Assembly (NCBI GenBank): GCA_001051155.2
Contig: JYIP02000001.1
Span: 4,712,001-4,776,000, forward strand
From: Chrysoporthe austroafricana
Lineage: Eukaryota > Ascomycota > Sordariomycetes > Diaporthales > Cryphonectriaceae
Direction of reading: 5' to 3'
Length of the DNA: 64,000 bases
In this document: positions 59,422 through 64,000 of the stretch, piece by piece
Position numbering within the stretch: position 1 is the stretch's first letter
Layout of the letters: every line of letters starts with the position of its first letter
Notes under the pieces: model-generated
What the model saw: the letters and a program-made list of their open reading frames with translations, nothing else
Told to the model about the DNA's origin: nothing
Databases searched by the model: none
Program-made: the position numbers and the translations under genes

Positions 59422-61478
59422 TCACTCTTGGTTGCTGGTTGCTGTCCAGAACGCATTGTAGACGTCCCTGGGACGAAACCCAGGCGCCCGTCCTAAGCAC
59501 ACACCACGGTCCACCAGTTCTGCGATACGTGTATTAGTATGCATATATCCTCGAAGACAAAATGGTGGAAATTACAACTTACCGCGAACAAATTTATCAA
59601 TATCCAGCGTCACGAGTCTTTTCCCAGCAGGCCTACTGCCAGAGAAGGGCATTAAGCTCTCCGGAACACCAAATATACTATTTCCCAACCCGTTGTTCAA
59701 ATCCCAAGCCCCGTCATCGGCCGTCACTGTCGCCGTCTCCGATAGCGAGGCGGACCCCGAGTCAGGCGACAACGCAGCCCACTGGTCGTATGCAGTCTGC
59801 TCGCAAGAATTATCCTGCCGGTCTCCCTCAAACCATTCCACATCTACTTCCGCCGTGACATAGTCCTGCCCGGGCTGAATCGTGACTCCCCTGCTCCGGA
59901 GATACAGCTCGACCTCCTCGGCATCAAAGAATTCCCCCTGGAATCCCGGCAGCATGATCATCATCTTCCCGTCAAGGCGCTTATCCCTCGCGTCGGTGAC
60001 GTTGGCATTGAATGGGCCCAGTCCGAACGAGGTATCAAAAGAATGCTTGCCGATGTCCTCCGTACCCCGGTTACCCGCGAGCGGCATCTTGTCCATGTCG
60101 GCAGCAGCAGCAGGACAGTCGAGCGACCTCTGACCCGCGCCGCCCAGCGCCCAGAATGGTGCGGCCCAGTTGTTGAGGGATTCGGCCTTGGACTTCGCGA
60201 GGCCGCGCGCAAGGCGCTCGCGGATCTGGTCAAGCGACTCAAAGAGCATACAGAAGCCGAAGATGCGGGCGAATACATCCATGGGCGGGTCAGGCATCGT
60301 GACGAGCTGGTAGCCACGTTCGAGGGCGTGACGCTGCAGGCGGCGGCCGAACGATATCTCGTTGAAGGCGAAGGAGACAGGGGTAGAGAGAGAATAGAGA
60401 AAGGGAGAGAGGGGAGGCGGAGAGATCGTTGGCGTACTGGAACGTTGAGACGTGCTGTTGGTATTGATGTCACTCGTAGCAGTGGTAGTGCTGGGGAATA
60501 AGTCTGGGAAGGAGGTGTTGGTGGAGACATCAAATTGGAAGCTGGTTTTATCGAGGGTCGGCATCGTCATGACTTCATAGCCCAGAGGAGCCTGGACGGT
60601 TATAGCTTGGGTTTCAGGCATTGAGAAGTCCGCCATAGAGAGGGCAGGGTTCAACTCGGCTTCGTCCGCGACGGTGTATCCCCAGACAGTCTTACTTGCG
60701 TTGGATGGAGGTGTCTCGACCTCCGAAGAATGAGGCTTCTCATCAAGATGCTTCGGCGAGTCATCTAAACTGTTTTCAGACTCCCGGTCGGAAGTCTCAT
60801 CTCCGTTTGTATCACTCGACCTTCTCGCGAGCGACAGGAACTTTTCCGTCGTGGACTGGAGCTCTCGAGCAAACCCAGGCGCCATGTTGAGGATGCCATG
60901 GCTCACAGCTTGGTCGTGGAGTTTCATGAAGGCGTTAACCATTTCTTCGTTGGTCTCCTGTAGCTCTTGTACCTTCTTCTCGAGAACCTGGATGGCATTC
61001 TCCTTCCTACTGCGGTAGGCCCTTTGTGCTAACCGGATTTGAGTCCGCCGTCGCTATAAGATGTCAGTCTTGACGGGGCCAAGGTGCTAATACAAGAGAT
61101 AGAGAAAGGGGGGGGGATGGCATAACAACATCTTGAAAGTGGAGACACACAGCACGACGAAGGGGGGCTCAATAGATAATGTAATCAAGGAGAAGACAGA
61201 TGAAGGTGCAGAAGACATACATCGGCAGCAGTCTGATCTTTCGTATCCAGCCTTGGCCTTCCTCGGGCTCTCTTCGCCTTCTCATCTCCATCATCCTGGT
61301 CCTCGACTGCGGTCTTTGTCACTGACGGCTTCGCTTTCTTGCGAGTCGGCCCATCATCCACTTGTGACTGATATCTCTTCTTCACTTTGCTGGTCCTTCC
61401 CGTCACGTGAACCCCGCCGTATTGCTCCGCGTTCAGGATAGCGAGAGGCGAAGCCATGGCGTCGTGCCGGAGCTTCAT
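59422..61478 (-). CDS. Yap-like bZIP transcription factor
   Basis: Three exons (61221-61478, 59583-61053, 59422-59519) give 608 residues from the ATG at 61478 (a second ATG at 61457 is possible). Exon 1 ends in an AT-hook-like KRARGRPRLD. Exon 2 opens with the basic region RRRTQIRLAQRAYRSRKE and a short leucine zipper (LEKKVQELQ). The LAQRAYR core is the Yap/fungal type with Gln at the usual Asn. A conserved segment FGRRLQRHALERGYQL (with MPDPPMDVFARIFGFCMLFES) is shared with many filamentous-fungal bZIPs. After a 63-base intron with a TACTAAT branch site, the C-terminus VCLGRAPGFRPRDVYNAFW matches the same group. It should act in the nucleus; targets are unknown. Intron 1 (167 bases) contains a C run. 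Confidence 0.92.
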
Positions 61479-64000
61479 ATCCAGAATGAGGTGACAACTT
61501 ATTCCCAAGGTGTCTGCGAGACACTAGCGAATGCTGTGCTCTGGGGCAAGGCGGGCCGCGGGCGAGGCTGAGGTGCCAATGGCGTGCCGCCCGTGGACGG
61601 GGTCGGTACTGCAAAGGATGGAGCCGGATGTGTGGGATTTGGGGGATGAGACCTTGTCTACTGCAACGACAGAGAATCTGAGCCTCAGGTGGATGTTCCT
61701 AGATATGCTCCACCCATCCAACTCGGATTGTTCTACCAGGGCACCAATCGGACTAGAAGCGTCCCTGGCGTTCAAGACGTTGATATGTTGCGAGCAAGCG
61801 ACGCCTAGGTAGTGGAACAGCTGTCTTGATCCAACGCCGCCCAAAGTCGACGGTGGATCACTGAGGATCTGCTGGCTGAAATATGCCAGCCGAGTTCTGA
61901 TCAGGACTATGTAATGCCGAATGTCGACCGTCGAAGCTGTTTCGGGGTTTGCTAAGTGTCGTCACTCGCATCAGAGATGGTCGAGCTTTGACTCAGGGTC
62001 AGTTTGATGCCGCGCCCTTTCGGATTAGCCACTGCTGATTAATCGAGAACTTCTGCCTACAGCGGTATATCTGGGGCTCCGCACGAGAGAGTGTTCGGCG
62101 ATGCATCTTACAAACTCCGTGCTGTCACGGAGTCCCTCGTGGGTGCTGACTGAGACTGCCGGCGCCCTGCATCTGCTGTACTGGCAGCAGTTGGACAGGC
62201 GGTGGACAGGGTGTGTTTTTATGATTACTGAACAAACGACCTGAGGACCGACTAACAAGAAGCATCTCTCCGCCCCGAGCCCTGCTGTGCTGCGACGTTC
62301 GCATTCGTTAGGACTAGAGCTATGCCGCAAAGGGCAAAGACCTTTTTAGGTCAGCACGGCAGTGGTTTTGGAGGACATGATAAGACAAACCTTCTACGGA
62401 AATATACGAGACAGTAGGGCTGAAATCCGAATCTGCTTGACCCCTCGACAGGAGGTCTGGAGAGCTTCTAGAACACTATGGCCTGTCTCAGAAGACTGCA
62501 GCTAATGGGACGTTATTATAAATGGCCTCTATAAGCGGACACCAGTAGGTTCAACAGGCTCGAGAACTGCTTACCTAAGTGCTATGGAATCAATAAGGAT
62601 TTCCAATCCCGATGTCGTACAATTTACTACGCCGGGGTGCTCTCGGCCACACCCAGTCGGCGACCTCCTCGGTTCGGCTGAAAACTGCCCAGGACATGAA
62701 TTGGGAAGACGAACGAAGCTGCGGGTCACACTGGCATCCATCCTGACCAATTAAAATATACTGGATTCCAGGCAAGGCTTACCGGTCAGGTTTTCATATA
62801 AGGTGACAAGGTCATCTTTGCATTGCACGAGCGGGTAGCTTAGGTTGCTGTGGTATGATGTGATCACCCGCAGCAGGATCTCGGCGACGCTATGTGCCAC
62901 ACAGCTACGAGGCACCAGTTGACGGTACCGAAACTATTCCCATTTGGTATTGTTCCACGTCCTGTCGCACTCTCTTTCAAAGTGGTTCGGGATAAGTATC
63001 AGCAGTGTCGCTGGCGGTAGGGGAAAGTGGCTTTAGGGGGGGCGTACCGGTCAAGAGCCTTTCTTTCCTTGAAACAACACGTGGGATCCCAGCCGCATGG
63101 TGGCAGCCTCGTTGGGTTGGGTACGACAAGAAGAGCATTCCACTCATCACTACAACTTCCCTCGTCACATAATTATCTTTATCCCGATATTGAGAGCCGA
63201 AACGTCCTCAATCGATTACCATCAGAAGCTGGACGTGGACCTCCCGGTATATTCTAGAGTCATATACGATCTGAAGCCTTGCTTCACGCGTATATGAAGG
63301 GTAGCTGAAAATCGGGTCTCGTCAGTTCAATGAAAGCCGCACGACAAGTAATTACATGGTACAGCACCGAGTATGCAAGGGGTGTGGCACACTGCTATGA
63401 GTTGATAATCTATTTCACATCAAATTGCTTGTCACGACGTGCAACCTTCATTTACATCCTAGCAGTTTGCTCCAACGCACATTCGAGAAATGTTTGCTAT
63501 GATGAGACAATGGGAGCCACCACACGATCATACGACGTTACCTGGCCATTGACCTGATATTTGAGTGGTGGACACAAAATTTTGAAGACGCATCCCGCCG
63601 TCAGTTGTCACCAACGGCAAGGCAAGCCAGATGAGGCATTGTTCTCTATAGAAATGGGCTTCGAACCATACATATACACGGAAGAGAGGATACATTCTTT
63701 AGGAAGTCTGAGGAGGATATTCGACGAATAGGCACAAAGATTCAGTAGAGTCCATGGAGATTATATTCAGTCCCACCACCTCGGGGAAAGATAGTATCTA
63801 TATATATACACAATAATATATTTCTTAAATAGTTCCGAGATACAGAAGGCTGAAGTAGGGCCGATTTATCGAAAGCCTCTCACGTCAGCTTACTATTAGC
63901 CCACATTACTTCACACTCTAGACTCGTTGCTAGGTCTCTTGAAAATCATAACCAATATACGAGCAACACACGGCCTGCCTTGATATCATTCCGTGATCTC
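61479..64000. other. right end of window, no gene seen
   Basis: About 2.5 kb. The first few hundred bases are the bZIP promoter. Open frames of 60-107 codons are present but show no motif, bias or splice pattern. Near 63.8 kb the sequence becomes locally AT-rich (tatctatatatatacacaataatatattt). No RNA gene was recognised. Confidence 0.5.

Overview
The window comes from a filamentous ascomycete (Pezizomycotina; I would guess Sordariomycetes, but the sequence does not prove the class). Genes carry short GT..AG introns of about 50-190 bases, often with a CTAAC/CTGAC-type branch site. The protein set is that of a mould: tannase, D-amino acid oxidase, sugar and drug MFS transporters, a Yap-like bZIP factor, proteasome activator Blm10, Mon2, Mms2 and stomatin-like protein 2. 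Codon third positions are GC-rich in the genes. The first ~6.4 kb, by contrast, is extremely AT-rich (8 G/C in the first 60 bases) and poor in CpA/TpG while keeping CpG, the signature of repeat-induced point mutation (RIP).

Layout. 1-7540: RIP-degraded transposon graveyard. It holds a Ty3/gypsy chromovirus integrase tail with chromodomain, unassigned minus-strand relics, and the 3' part of a pogo/Fot1-type DNA transposon. That transposon ends exactly at a TA dinucleotide inside the gene for an ABCC-type ABC transporter (7541-11653, minus), which is cut off just before its second ATPase domain and also carries an internal stop. 13-21 kb: an accessory-looking group with a nine-exon sugar transporter, a single-exon UvrD-type helicase fused to a PD-(D/E)XK-like nuclease, and a tannase. 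21-29 kb: gene-poor, with a D-amino acid oxidase and one uncharacterised basic protein. 29.3-35.3 kb: the large Blm10/PA200 gene. 35.4-45.1 kb: gene-poor, with a decayed Gal80-like Gfo/Idh/MocA pseudogene, a 27-bp minisatellite and a small spliced 92-residue gene. 45.1-61.5 kb: gene-dense, largely housekeeping (14-TM MFS transporter, SLP2, a duplicated-module small protein, Mon2, Mms2, a LYR protein, a bZIP factor). 61.5-64 kb: no gene seen.

The genes do not form an obvious biosynthetic cluster. The left third looks like a genome compartment eroding next to a RIP-inactivated transposon block. The right third is conserved core genome. The most unusual intact gene is the helicase-nuclease fusion. 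The most informative structural event is the TA-precise transposon insertion that destroyed the ABC transporter. Exon joins were deduced by hand from frame, splice consensus and family conservation, and RNA-seq has not been consulted.
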